64,000 nucleotides of DNA from Actinomycetota bacterium. GTDB taxonomy: Bacteria; Actinomycetota; Thermoleophilia; Solirubrobacterales; 70-9. This document shows positions 25,713 to 33,398 of this stretch, piece after piece. The position numbers and the translations under genes are program-made. Each line of letters opens with the position of its first letter. The stretch's first letter is position 1. Below the pieces are notes generated by a model. It was given only the letters and a program-made list of their open reading frames with translations. It had not been told where the DNA came from and made no database searches. The stretch is taken from the NCBI GenBank assembly GCA_018268675.1, contig JAFDWB010000093.1:1-64000 (forward strand), in the 5' to 3' direction.

Positions 25713-26858
25713 ATGAGATTCGGCGCCTTCTTCCCTCCGGTCCACCCCGCCCGCACGAACCCGACCCTGGCGCTGAGCCGTGACCTCGACCTGATCGAGA
25801 CGCTCGACCGGCTCGGCTACGACGAGGCCTGGTTCGGCGAGCACCACTCGACCGGCTGGGAGATCGTCGGCTCGCCCGAGCTGATGGTCGCCACGGCGGC
25901 CGCCCGCACCTCGCGGATCCAGCTCGGCACCGGCGTCATCTCGGTGCCCTATCACCATCCCTTCCTGGTCGCCGACCGGATGGTCCTGCTCGACCACCTG
26001 ACCCGGGGCCGGGCGCTTTTCGGAGTCGGCCCAGGCGCCCTGCCGTCGGACTCCCACATGCTCGGCCTCGATCCCCGGGCGCAGCGGGCGATGCTCGCCG
26101 AGGGCATGGACGTGATCGTTCGCCTGCTGGCCGGAGAGGCGGTGACCGAGCGCAGCGAGTGGTTCACCCTCGAGGACGCCCAGCTGCAGCTGCGGCCCTT
26201 CTCGCAGCCGCGGATGGAGATCGTCGTCGCCGCGATGACCTCGCCCAGCGGCCCCGAGCTGGCGGCGCGCCTCGGCGCCGGGCTGCTCTCGATCGGCGCG
26301 ACCCAGCAGAGCGGCTTCGACGTGCTCGGCCGACACTGGGACCTGCTGCAGCGGACGGCGGCGGGAGTGGGCACCGAGGTCAGCCGGGAGAGCTGGCGCC
26401 TGGTCGGGCCGATGCACGTCGCCGAAACGGAGGAGCAGGCGCGGCGTGAGGTCGCGTACGGGCTCGAGGACTGGTTCGACTATTTCCGCCGCGTCAACGC
26501 GCTGCCGCTCTCCGGCAAGGGCGAGACCGTCGCGGAGATGATCGACTCGCTGAACGCGGAAGGGCTCGGAGTGATCGGCACGCCGGAGATGGCCTGCGCG
26601 CAGATCGACCGGCTGCTCGCCCACACCGGCGGCTTCGGCACCTACGTGGTGATGGGCCACGAGTGGGCCGACCCGGCGGCGACGCGGCGCTCGTTCGAGC
26701 TGATCGCCGACCAGGTCTTCCCCCGCTACCAGGGCTCGGCGCGACAGCGCCTGCGCTCCGAGGAGTGGGTCGCCGAGCGTCGCCAGGCGCTGATCGGGAA
26801 AGCCAAAGGTGCGGTGATCGCCGCGATCAAAGAAAGGGACCGGGAGGTCGGGAAATGA
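25713..26858 (+). CDS. Limonene-1,2-monooxygenase-like LLM flavin monooxygenase
   Basis: 381-aa LLM closely patterned on LimB-type enzymes: MRFGAFFPPVHPARTNPTLA, LDRLGYDEAWFGEHHSTGWE, LGTGVISVPYHHPFLVADRM, DHLTRGRALFGVGPGALPSD. LimB enzymes epoxidise limonene with reduced flavin, so a terpenoid or cyclic alkene substrate is plausible here. The stop overlaps the ATG of the next SDR gene (ATGA). A separate flavin reductase is required; candidates are encoded at 29873 and 50407. Confidence 0.86.
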   Translation: MRFGAFFPPVHPARTNPTLALSRDLDLIETLDRLGYDEAWFGEHHSTGWEIVGSPELMVATAAARTSRIQLGTGVISVPYHHPFLVADRMVLLDHLTRGRALFGVGPGALPSDSHMLGLDPRAQRAMLAEGMDVIVRLLAGEAVTERSEWFTLEDAQLQLRPFSQPRMEIVVAAMTSPSGPELAARLGAGLLSIGATQQSGFDVLGRHWDLLQRTAAGVGTEVSRESWRLVGPMHVAETEEQARREVAYGLEDWFDYFRRVNALPLSGKGETVAEMIDSLNAEGLGVIGTPEMACAQIDRLLAHTGGFGTYVVMGHEWADPAATRRSFELIADQVFPRYQGSARQRLRSEEWVAERRQALIGKAKGAVIAAIKERDREVGK

Positions 26859-27703
26859 GCGTCGTCGGAAAGTCGATCGTTGTCGTCGGGGCGACCAGCG
26901 GCATCGGCGCCGCTACCGTACGGCGGCTGGTCGCGGGCGGGGCCGAGGTCACGTTTGCAGGCCGACGGTCGGCGCCGGGCGAAGCGCTGGCCGCCGAACT
27001 CGGGGAGCGCGCCGTCTTCCAGCGCGCCGACATCACCGTAGAGGCCGAGGTCGAAACCCTTTTCGCCGCGGCGGCCGACCGGCGAGGCAGCGTTGACGGT
27101 GCGGTCAACTGCGCCGGCGAGCCGCTGCCGGGAGCTCCGGTCCAAGCGACCGACGTGGCCGGGTTCGAGCGCTACGTCGGCTCTTTCGCGGCCGGGGCGG
27201 TCAGCTTCACCAAGCACGCCGCGTTGCACATGCTGCCCGCCCGCAGCGGCAGCATCGTCCACGTCACCAGCGTCGCCGGGCACTTCGGCGGCTGGTCGGG
27301 GATCGCCTACTCGGCCGCCAAGGCAGCCCTTCTGCAGATCGTCCGCAGCGCCGCGGTCGAACTCGGCGAGAGCGGCGTCCGCGTCAACAGCGTCTGCCCC
27401 GGTCCGATCCTGACCGGGATGTTCGCCAAGGCGGCAGGCGTCGACCCCAGCGAGGCCGACGTGATGGAAGCGCCCGAGCAAGAGTTCGCCGAGCTGGTCT
27501 CGCAATGGCAGGCGATGCCCGGGGTCGGCTATCCGGACGACGTCGCCGCGGCCGCCGCCTGGCTGGTCGGCGACGACGCCCGCTTCGTCAACGGAGTCGA
27601 CGTCCCGGTCGACGGCGGCATCGTCGCGGGCCGGCCGGCCTCGGTCGGGATGCCCGCGCGCGCGGCCCTGGCCGCCGCCTTCCGCCGGCGCGAAGAGGAC
27701 TGA
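26855..27703 (+). CDS. SDR family oxidoreductase
   Basis: 282-aa SDR: VVVGATSGIGAATV at the N-terminus, NCAGEPLPG, catalytic IAYSAAKAA (Tyr-x3-Lys) and RVNSVCPGPILTGM. Start ATG inside the stop of the LimB-like gene. The product of the monooxygenase, or an alcohol derived from it, is a plausible substrate. The C-terminal tail (ARAALAAAFRRREED) is longer than usual. Confidence 0.86.
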   Translation: MSVVGKSIVVVGATSGIGAATVRRLVAGGAEVTFAGRRSAPGEALAAELGERAVFQRADITVEAEVETLFAAAADRRGSVDGAVNCAGEPLPGAPVQATDVAGFERYVGSFAAGAVSFTKHAALHMLPARSGSIVHVTSVAGHFGGWSGIAYSAAKAALLQIVRSAAVELGESGVRVNSVCPGPILTGMFAKAAGVDPSEADVMEAPEQEFAELVSQWQAMPGVGYPDDVAAAAAWLVGDDARFVNGVDVPVDGGIVAGRPASVGMPARAALAAAFRRREED

Positions 27704-27723
27704 TCTCTTTCTCGAAGATGAAT

Positions 27724-27729
27724 TAGAAT
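27724..27729 (+). promoter_or_regulatory. -10 box of the leaderless ligase gene at 27737
   Basis: TAGAAT ends 7 nt before the GTG at 27737; CTGATC 18 nt upstream (27700-27705) is a weak -35. No SD precedes the GTG, so a leaderless transcript is expected, independent of the operon upstream. Confidence 0.55.
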
Positions 27730-27736
27730 CCTGCTC

Positions 27737-29311
27737 GTGGACTTGGGTTGGATCACGCGCTCGCCGCACGCCCAGCTGCCGTTGGGGGATCCAGATGCGA
27801 TCGCCCTCAGCTTCGAGCGCGAGCATCAACTGACCTATCGCGAGCTGCTGGACAGACAGACGCAGCTCGCCAACGGCCTGTTGGCACTCGGGGTCGAGCC
27901 GGGCGACCGGGTCGGGATCCTGATGCGGAACAACGCCGAGTACCTCCCCCTTCACTTTGCCATCGCCCGGATCGGCGCGATCTCGGTGCGGCTGAACTTC
28001 CGCCTCACCGCGCCGGAGATCGAGTTCGCGCTCAAGGACTCCGGCTGCAGGGTGGTCTGCTCGGAGCCCGACTTCCTCGAGCGGCTGGAGAAGATCGCCG
28101 GGCCGATCCCGGCGGAGACGATCGTGATCTTCGGCGAGGCCGTGGGGACCTCGCTCGATCTGATCCCGTCGAGCGACCTCTACCAGCACGGCAACGCCGA
28201 CCCCGACCTGCCGACCCCGGTCGGCGCCGACCCGCTGATGCTGATGTACACCTCAGGGACGACCGGCTTCCCAAAGGCCGCGGTCTGGACCCACGACACC
28301 GCGATCGGCTGCGCCGTCAGCCAGGCGCTCGAGTTCGGTTTCGGCCCCGACACGGTGGCGATGAGCACCGGGCCGCTCTACCACGCGGCGGCCTTCGAGG
28401 TGCTGCTGCTGCCGGCGATGTTGATGCACGGCAGCGCCGTCTTCATGTCGAGCGGCCAGTTCTCGGTCGAGCGGATGGTCGAGATCGCGGCCGCCAACCG
28501 GGTGACCGACATCATGATCTTCCCCTTCATGGTCTACGACCTGCTGCGCCTCGAGCACGTCGACCGAAATCTGATGCCCGCCATGCGCCGGATCCTCACC
28601 GGCGGCGACCCGATCGCGCCGTGGGCGCTGGAAGCCGCCGCCGAGCGCTTCCCGGACATCGAGATCGTCCAGGGCTACGGGCTGACCGAGGCGACCCAAT
28701 CGACGCTCCTGCCCGGGGACCTGGCGGCGAAACACCCCGGCAGCATCGGCAGGCCGTTCCCGCTGAAGGAGGTCAAAGTCGTCGACGAGGCCGGCGCGGA
28801 CGCCGCCGAAGGGGAAGTCGGCGAGGTCTGGATCCGCGGCCACGGGGTGACGACGGAATACTGGCAGCGGCCAGAGGAGACGGCAGCGACCTACACCGAG
28901 GGCGGCTGGCTACACACCGGCGACGTCGGCCAGGTGACCAACGGGCTGCTCTCCCTCGCGGGCCGCAAGAAGGACATGATCCGCAGCGGCGCCGAGAACA
29001 TCTCGCCCGCCGAAGTCGAGGCGGCGCTGACCACCAGCCCGGAGATCGAGGACGCCGCCGTGATCGCGATCCCCGACGCCCGCTACACGGAGGTCGGCTG
29101 CGCGCTCGTCGTACTCGCCGACGGGGTCGAGCTCGACCCCGAGGCACTCGACGCATATTGCCGCGAACGGCTCGCCGCTTACAAGTGCCCGAAGCGCTAC
29201 GTGGCGATCGCCGACCTACCGCGCAACGCCAGCGGCAAGGTCCTGAAGGCGCAGTTGCGCGAGGAGTACCGCCACCTCGGCAGCACCCCTGGCATCCCCC
29301 AGTCGGCCTAG
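27737..29311 (+). CDS. Acyl-CoA ligase (AMP-binding)
   Basis: 524-aa ANL ligase: P-loop MYTSGTTGFPKAAVWTH near 172-188 (with A instead of G after the lysine), GYGLTEATQS, WLHTGDVGQ, GRKKDMIRSGAENISPAEVE, and A10 NASGKVLKAQLR with the catalytic lysine. It is a near paralogue of the ligase at 60400 (shared VGWIT/LGWIT start, IGRPFPLKEVKVVDE, RKKDMIRSG). The GTG start is directly downstream of a -10 box. Its position after LLM-VOC-LLM-SDR matches the other module in opposite order, implying related pathways. Confidence 0.88.
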   Translation: MDLGWITRSPHAQLPLGDPDAIALSFEREHQLTYRELLDRQTQLANGLLALGVEPGDRVGILMRNNAEYLPLHFAIARIGAISVRLNFRLTAPEIEFALKDSGCRVVCSEPDFLERLEKIAGPIPAETIVIFGEAVGTSLDLIPSSDLYQHGNADPDLPTPVGADPLMLMYTSGTTGFPKAAVWTHDTAIGCAVSQALEFGFGPDTVAMSTGPLYHAAAFEVLLLPAMLMHGSAVFMSSGQFSVERMVEIAAANRVTDIMIFPFMVYDLLRLEHVDRNLMPAMRRILTGGDPIAPWALEAAAERFPDIEIVQGYGLTEATQSTLLPGDLAAKHPGSIGRPFPLKEVKVVDEAGADAAEGEVGEVWIRGHGVTTEYWQRPEETAATYTEGGWLHTGDVGQVTNGLLSLAGRKKDMIRSGAENISPAEVEAALTTSPEIEDAAVIAIPDARYTEVGCALVVLADGVELDPEALDAYCRERLAAYKCPKRYVAIADLPRNASGKVLKAQLREEYRHLGSTPGIPQSA

Positions 29312-29315
29312 TGAC

Positions 29316-29843
29316 CTAGCCGACCGCGGCCGGGATCGCGCCGTGGGCGGGGTGGCGGCGGGCCGCCGGCGAGACGACCTCGGTCCAAAACCCGAGCGTC
29401 GCGAAGGTGTCGAAGAAGACCGCGGCACCATCGCCGTCCAGGCCCCAGCCCGAGATGGTCTGAATCGTGCCGAAGCCGGCCGCCGCCATGCGGGCGATCG
29501 CGGCCTCGAGGTCCTCGGTTCGAAAGCCGAGGTGGTGAAGGCCGTAGCCGTGGCGCTCGACGTGCTCGTGGACGATCGAGACACCGCCTGGAAGCGGTTC
29601 TATGTACTCGACCTGGGTGGTGCCGACGCCGATCGCGATCCGCGACGCGTAGGGAGCGTCCTCGCCGCGAAAGGTCGACTCCCGCACCAGTTCGGAGCGG
29701 TCGTAGGTCCAGACCTCGAGCGGCCCGCAACCGGTGACCGCCCGGAAGCCTTCGACCGCCGCCTCCAGATCGGGAACCGCGATGCCGACCTGGTAGGGGC
29801 CTTCGCCGAGCCCGAGCAGCCCTGTGATCTCCGCCGTCACCAA
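29316..29843 (-). CDS. VOC family protein
   Basis: 175-aa glyoxalase-fold protein: YQVGIAVPDLEAAVEGFRAV, TTQVEYIEPLPGG, LHHLGFRTEDLEAAIARM and ATLGFWTEVV strands. The first ligand position is Gln (YQVG), not His, so metal binding may be altered. Start taken as TTG 29843, 7 nt from the -10 TAGAAT; the GTG one codon later is equally possible. Divergent from the FMN reductase gene, sharing a palindromic promoter. Converges tail to tail with the ligase gene. Confidence 0.8.
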   Translation of the reverse strand: MVTAEITGLLGLGEGPYQVGIAVPDLEAAVEGFRAVTGCGPLEVWTYDRSELVRESTFRGEDAPYASRIAIGVGTTQVEYIEPLPGGVSIVHEHVERHGYGLHHLGFRTEDLEAAIARMAAAGFGTIQTISGWGLDGDGAAVFFDTFATLGFWTEVVSPAARRHPAHGAIPAAVG

Positions 29844-29850
29844 GGGGTCG

Positions 29851-29865
29851 ATTCTAACCTAGAAT
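29851..29865. promoter_or_regulatory. Palindromic divergent promoter ATTCTAACCTAGAAT
   Basis: Perfect 6-3-6 inverted repeat. Read on plus it gives TAGAAT (29860-29865), 7 nt before the GTG of the FMN reductase. Read on minus it gives TAGAAT (29856-29851), 7 nt before the TTG of the VOC gene. Both transcripts would be leaderless, and one protein bound here would control both. Confidence 0.6.
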
Positions 29866-29872
29866 AGGAATT

Positions 29873-30439
29873 GTGGACGCCATGAAAGGACTCCGGATAC
29901 TGGCCCTCGATTGTTCGCCGTCCGGCCCGGGCCGGACCGGGAACGTGCTCGGGCAGGTCCTCGACGGGAGCGCCGCCACCGGCGCCGAGGTCTCTTTGAT
30001 CCACCTGGGAGGCGATGCACCGACGAGTGTCGAGAACGCTGTCGGGGCGATGCTCGAGGCCGACGCCTTCGTCTTCGGCTCGCCGATCTATCGGGCCACC
30101 TTCGCCACCCCGTTCAAGGCCCTGCTCGACGCGACCCCGCGCGGGATGTGGGGCGAGACGGAGGCGCCGCTGACCGCACGCGCCGTCGCCATCGTCGCGA
30201 CCGGCGCCTCCGCCCACCACTTCCTCGCGCTCGCGGCGATGCGCAATGTCCTCGTCGACTTTTTCGCCGCCCACGTCGTCTCCCCCGGCCTCTACGTCGA
30301 GCAGGCCGAATTCGGCGCCGACCGCACGCTCACCGCCGAGGCAGCCGAGCGCGCCCGCCTGCAGGGCGAGGCGCTGGTCGAGCTGGCCGGCGCGATCGCC
30401 GGCTCGACCGCGCTCGGCGCGGTGACCCCGCAGGCCTGA
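29873..30439 (+). CDS. NADPH-dependent FMN reductase
   Basis: 188-aa flavodoxin-fold reductase of the SsuE/MsuE type. The FMN phosphate loop is CSPSGPGRTGNVL near the N-terminus, followed by EADAFVFGSPIYRATFATPF and LLDATPRGMW. It would supply reduced FMN to two-component monooxygenases such as the LimB- and RutA-like enzymes around it. GTG start 7 nt after a -10 box, no SD, hence probably leaderless; the ATG three codons in is an alternative. It ends next to the ribBA remnant. Confidence 0.85.
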   Translation: MDAMKGLRILALDCSPSGPGRTGNVLGQVLDGSAATGAEVSLIHLGGDAPTSVENAVGAMLEADAFVFGSPIYRATFATPFKALLDATPRGMWGETEAPLTARAVAIVATGASAHHFLALAAMRNVLVDFFAAHVVSPGLYVEQAEFGADRTLTAEAAERARLQGEALVELAGAIAGSTALGAVTPQA

Positions 30440-30446
30440 GGCGCGC

Positions 30447-30922
30447 TCAGGCGGCGGCCGGCCAGGCCAGCTGCATCAGGATTCCCATGCGCTTGACCTT
30501 GGTCGCCAGGTGGGCGGCGTCGTGAGGGTTCGGCGGGAGAGCGATGGGGATCTGGTCGGCATCAGGCCGAGCCGCTGGTTCGCCTCGACCGTGTCGAGGC
30601 CTCTTCCTGCGGCTTGTAGGCACGCAGCTCGTTCAGCAGGCCGATCCCGACGACCCGTTCGACCAGCCGCTCACGGTAGCGTCGGTACTCGATCAGGTCG
30701 GCGATCCTGACCATCTTGAGACAGTCCTCGGCGCTCGAGGACCCCGCCGTTCTACGCCCGCAGCGGGCTGACGTGGCCGCTTTTGACGATCGACCGTGCG
30801 TCGCCGGCGGGATCGACCGCGACGCTGATCGTCCGCGTGCGGTCCGCCGCGGAGATGCCGGTCGTGATCCCCTCGCGGGCGTCGATCGTGACCGTGAACT
30901 GAGTCTGCAGCAGCCCGACCCA
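30447..30922 (-). pseudogene. ribBA: Decayed ribBA (3,4-DHBP synthase/GTP cyclohydrolase II) pseudogene
   Basis: Shifted minus-strand frames give RibBA pieces in the correct order. 30910-30770: [20 protein letters not shown] followed by SGHVSPLRA (RibB substrate region), then a TAG and NGGVLER. 30724-30652: LKMVRIADLIEYRRYRERLV, the RibB C-terminus, running directly into GIGLLNELRAYKPQEE (RibA). Then, after a one-base deletion, DTVEANQRLGL. Last, in another frame, LPPNPHDAAHLATKVKRMG (RibA C-terminus) to the stop at 30447. Segments between these are missing, including the RibA zinc site, so the gene is dead. It lies downstream of an SDR gene and convergent with the FMN reductase gene. Confidence 0.85.
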
Positions 30923-30949
30923 TCGGGCGGCCCGCCCCGATCGCCCTCC

Positions 30950-31717
30950 TCAGGACCGGGCGGGCATGCGGATCGCGCCGTCGAGGCGGATCGTCTCGCC
31001 GTTCAGGTACTGGTTGGCGACGATCTGGCAGGCCAAGTTCGCGTACTCGTCGGCGTTGCCGAGCCGTTTCGGCTGCGAGACCGATTCGGCGAGGCCTTTC
31101 TTTTTCTCCTCCGGCAACCGGCCGAGCAGCGGCGTGTCCATCAGGCCCGGGGCGATCGTGCAGACGCGGACCCCACGCGCGGCGAGGTCGCGCGCCGCGC
31201 AGATCGTCAGCCCGACCACGCCGCCCTTGCTCGCCGCGTAACCGGCCTGGCCGATCTGGCCCTCGAAGGCGGCGGCGGAAGCGGTCATCACGACGACCCC
31301 GGCCTCCTCGCCGACCAGCCCGTTGCGTGTCATCTGCGCCGCTGCCAGCCGCAACACGTTGATCGAGCCGAGCAGGTTGACACGGATGATCTCGTCGAAG
31401 AGATCCTGCTCGGCGGCGTTGCCGTCGCGATCGACGATCCGTCTGCTGCCACCGCGCCCGGCGCAGTGGATGGCGGCCCGCAGGGGTGCCATCTCCTGAG
31501 CGGCGTCGATCGCGGCGCCGATCTCCGTGGCGCTGGTCACGTCGGCAGGGACGAACTTCATCGCCGCGCCGGCCGCGGCGGCAACCTGCTCACCGTCGGA
31601 GGAAGGAAGGTCGGCGATCACCACCGAAGCGCCCGCCTCGAGCATCCGTTTCGCGGTCGCCAACCCCAACCCCGAAGCCCCGCCGGTGACCAGTACCGAA
31701 TTCCCAACGACCTCCAT
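30950..31717 (-). CDS. SDR, 3-hydroxyacyl-CoA dehydrogenase type-2-like
   Basis: 255-aa SDR resembling HSD10/3-hydroxy-2-methylbutyryl-CoA dehydrogenase: VTGGASGLGLATAKRML, HCAGRGG, GYAASKGGVVGL and the C-terminal NGETIRLDGAIRM. HSD10-type enzymes oxidise 2-methyl-3-hydroxyacyl-CoA and steroids, which fits the branched-substrate theme set by the racemase at 12744. ATG with SD AAGGAGAGG. Last intact gene of the long minus-strand run from 43080; 66 nt separate it from the VOC gene. Confidence 0.87.
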   Translation of the reverse strand: MEVVGNSVLVTGGASGLGLATAKRMLEAGASVVIADLPSSDGEQVAAAAGAAMKFVPADVTSATEIGAAIDAAQEMAPLRAAIHCAGRGGSRRIVDRDGNAAEQDLFDEIIRVNLLGSINVLRLAAAQMTRNGLVGEEAGVVVMTASAAAFEGQIGQAGYAASKGGVVGLTICAARDLAARGVRVCTIAPGLMDTPLLGRLPEEKKKGLAESVSQPKRLGNADEYANLACQIVANQYLNGETIRLDGAIRMPARS

Positions 31718-31783
31718 CAGACCTCTCCTTCCCAGGCCCGCCAGGCGCGGACATTTTCAAATCTGGAATAGGTTACCGAAGGC

Positions 31784-32332
31784 CTAAGAGCCGTACCGGG
31801 CACGGAACTCGGCCAGCGAGAGGAGTGGGTCGGAGCCGTCCCAGCCGACCGCGGCGCGGCGCACCGCCTCGTAGTGGGCGACCACCCGTGGCTGTTCGCG
31901 GTAGAGCTCGACGCGGACGCCGATCAACTCGCGCGCGTCGTGGAAGACGAAGTCCTGCTCGTTGATCCCCGCGGAGACGATCAGGGGGGCGCCCAGCCGC
32001 TCGAGCCGGGCGCTCTCAGCCTCCAGGTCCTCGACGAACCAACCCGCGTGATGCAGGCCATAAGAGCCGATTCCGAGTTCCTCGGCAAGGCCCGGAGGGT
32101 GCGCCCCATGGCTCTCGAACAACTCCAACAGCAGCTCGCCCCATTGGCCGGTGGAGGTGCTGTGGCTCCACTCCGCCGGAGCGCCTCTCCAGACGGTGTC
32201 CCGAAGCCGCAGCGGGCCATCGCCGAGCCGACAGAACGGGCCCGCCCCGGCCGTCTCCACCCAGCGTGCGACGGCGTCCTCGATGTCGGGTACGGCGAAG
32301 CCAAGATGGGCGATCGGTCTCTCGAACAGCAC
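31784..32332 (-). CDS. VOC family protein, methylmalonyl-CoA-epimerase-like
   Basis: 182-aa VOC protein: PIAHLGFAVPDIEDAVARWV with H9, ELLLELFE, GLHHAGWFVEDLEAES and VRVELYRE provide His/Glu/His/Glu ligand candidates in the epimerase pattern. Start GTG at 32332, 10 nt after the LacI stop. The LacI stop TAG lies within TAGCAT (32345-32340), 7 nt before the GTG, so an additional leaderless promoter is possible. Confidence 0.82.
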   Translation of the reverse strand: MLFERPIAHLGFAVPDIEDAVARWVETAGAGPFCRLGDGPLRLRDTVWRGAPAEWSHSTSTGQWGELLLELFESHGAHPPGLAEELGIGSYGLHHAGWFVEDLEAESARLERLGAPLIVSAGINEQDFVFHDARELIGVRVELYREQPRVVAHYEAVRRAAVGWDGSDPLLSLAEFRARYGS

Positions 32333-32342
32333 TTAGAAAATG

Positions 32343-33380
32343 CTATCGACCGGAGGACGTCTTGAGGTCGACGGGGGCACAGCTGCGACCCTCGACGAAC
32401 TCAGTCGGCAAGACCACGTCGCGGGCCTCTTCGGATCCTTTGAGCTGCGAGATCAGGAGCTCGGCGGCGCGCAGGCCGAACTCGCGCATGTCACGGCGCA
32501 CCACCGAGATCGGCGGCTCGTGAAGGGCGGCAGCGGAGGACTGGTCGCAACCGATCAACGAGACGTCGGTGGGGATCCGGACGCCGAGCCGATTGAAGGT
32601 GAGGAGCGCGCCTTCGCAGAAGACGTTGCCGGCCGCGATCACCGCGGTCGGCCGCGGCTCGGCTTCGAGCAGGCGCTCGGCCCCCGCTTCCCCTTCGGCC
32701 ACGGTCAGGCCCCCTTCGAAGACGCTGAGCTCGGCATCGGGCACGGCGGCGAGCGCCTCCTCGACTCCCGCGCGGCGCTCGCGGCTGGGCCGGCGCGGGC
32801 CGCCGACCAGGAGCCCGATCCGCCGGTGCCCGAGGTCCAACAGCGAGCGAGTCGCCGCGGCCATGCTGCCGCGGTGGTCGAAGGTGACCCTGGCGATCCC
32901 CTCGCCATCCGGGAGTTCGCGATCGAGCAGGACTATCGGACAGCGGGCGGCTCGTAGCGCGGCGACCGTCCCGGCATCATCCTCGTCGCTCAGCAACAGC
33001 AGCAGACCGTCGACGCCGCGTTGCTCGAGCAGCTCGATCCGGCCGGAGTCCTGCTCCGCCATCCCCTCCGAGTTGGTCAGCAACATCGAGTAACCGGCCT
33101 CGCGAAGTCGCCGCTCGGCGCCGGTCACGGTCTGGGCGACCATCGGGTTGGAGATGTCGGCGACGACGAAGCCGACCGTGCCGGTCCGACCGCTGCGCAG
33201 GCCACGGGCGAGGAGATCGGGGCGGTAGTGGAGCTCCTCGACCGCGTTCATGACCACCTCGCGCATCCGCTCGCTCACATCCGGATGGCCGGAGAGCACC
33301 CTCGAGACCGACGACGGGCCCACCCCCGCCCGGCGCGCGACGTCGCGCATATCCGGCCGACGGCCATTATCCGGAGACAC
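32343..33380 (-). CDS. LacI family transcriptional regulator
   Basis: 345-aa regulator with an N-terminal LacI HTH (MRDVARRAGVGPSSVSRVLS plus hinge helix GLRSGRTG) and a periplasmic-binding-protein-like effector domain (TVGFVVADISNPMVAQTV, CPIVLLDRELPD, IPTDVSLIGCDQ). GTG start 18 nt after the permease stop. Encoded inside the ABC/SDR operon, so it probably autoregulates that operon in response to the imported sugar-like compound. The CGATCCCGGGATCG palindrome at 36180-36193 is a candidate operator. Confidence 0.9.
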   Translation of the reverse strand: MSPDNGRRPDMRDVARRAGVGPSSVSRVLSGHPDVSERMREVVMNAVEELHYRPDLLARGLRSGRTGTVGFVVADISNPMVAQTVTGAERRLREAGYSMLLTNSEGMAEQDSGRIELLEQRGVDGLLLLLSDEDDAGTVAALRAARCPIVLLDRELPDGEGIARVTFDHRGSMAAATRSLLDLGHRRIGLLVGGPRRPSRERRAGVEEALAAVPDAELSVFEGGLTVAEGEAGAERLLEAEPRPTAVIAAGNVFCEGALLTFNRLGVRIPTDVSLIGCDQSSAAALHEPPISVVRRDMREFGLRAAELLISQLKGSEEARDVVLPTEFVEGRSCAPVDLKTSSGR

Positions 33381-33398
33381 GACGAGACCGCGCAGCCG

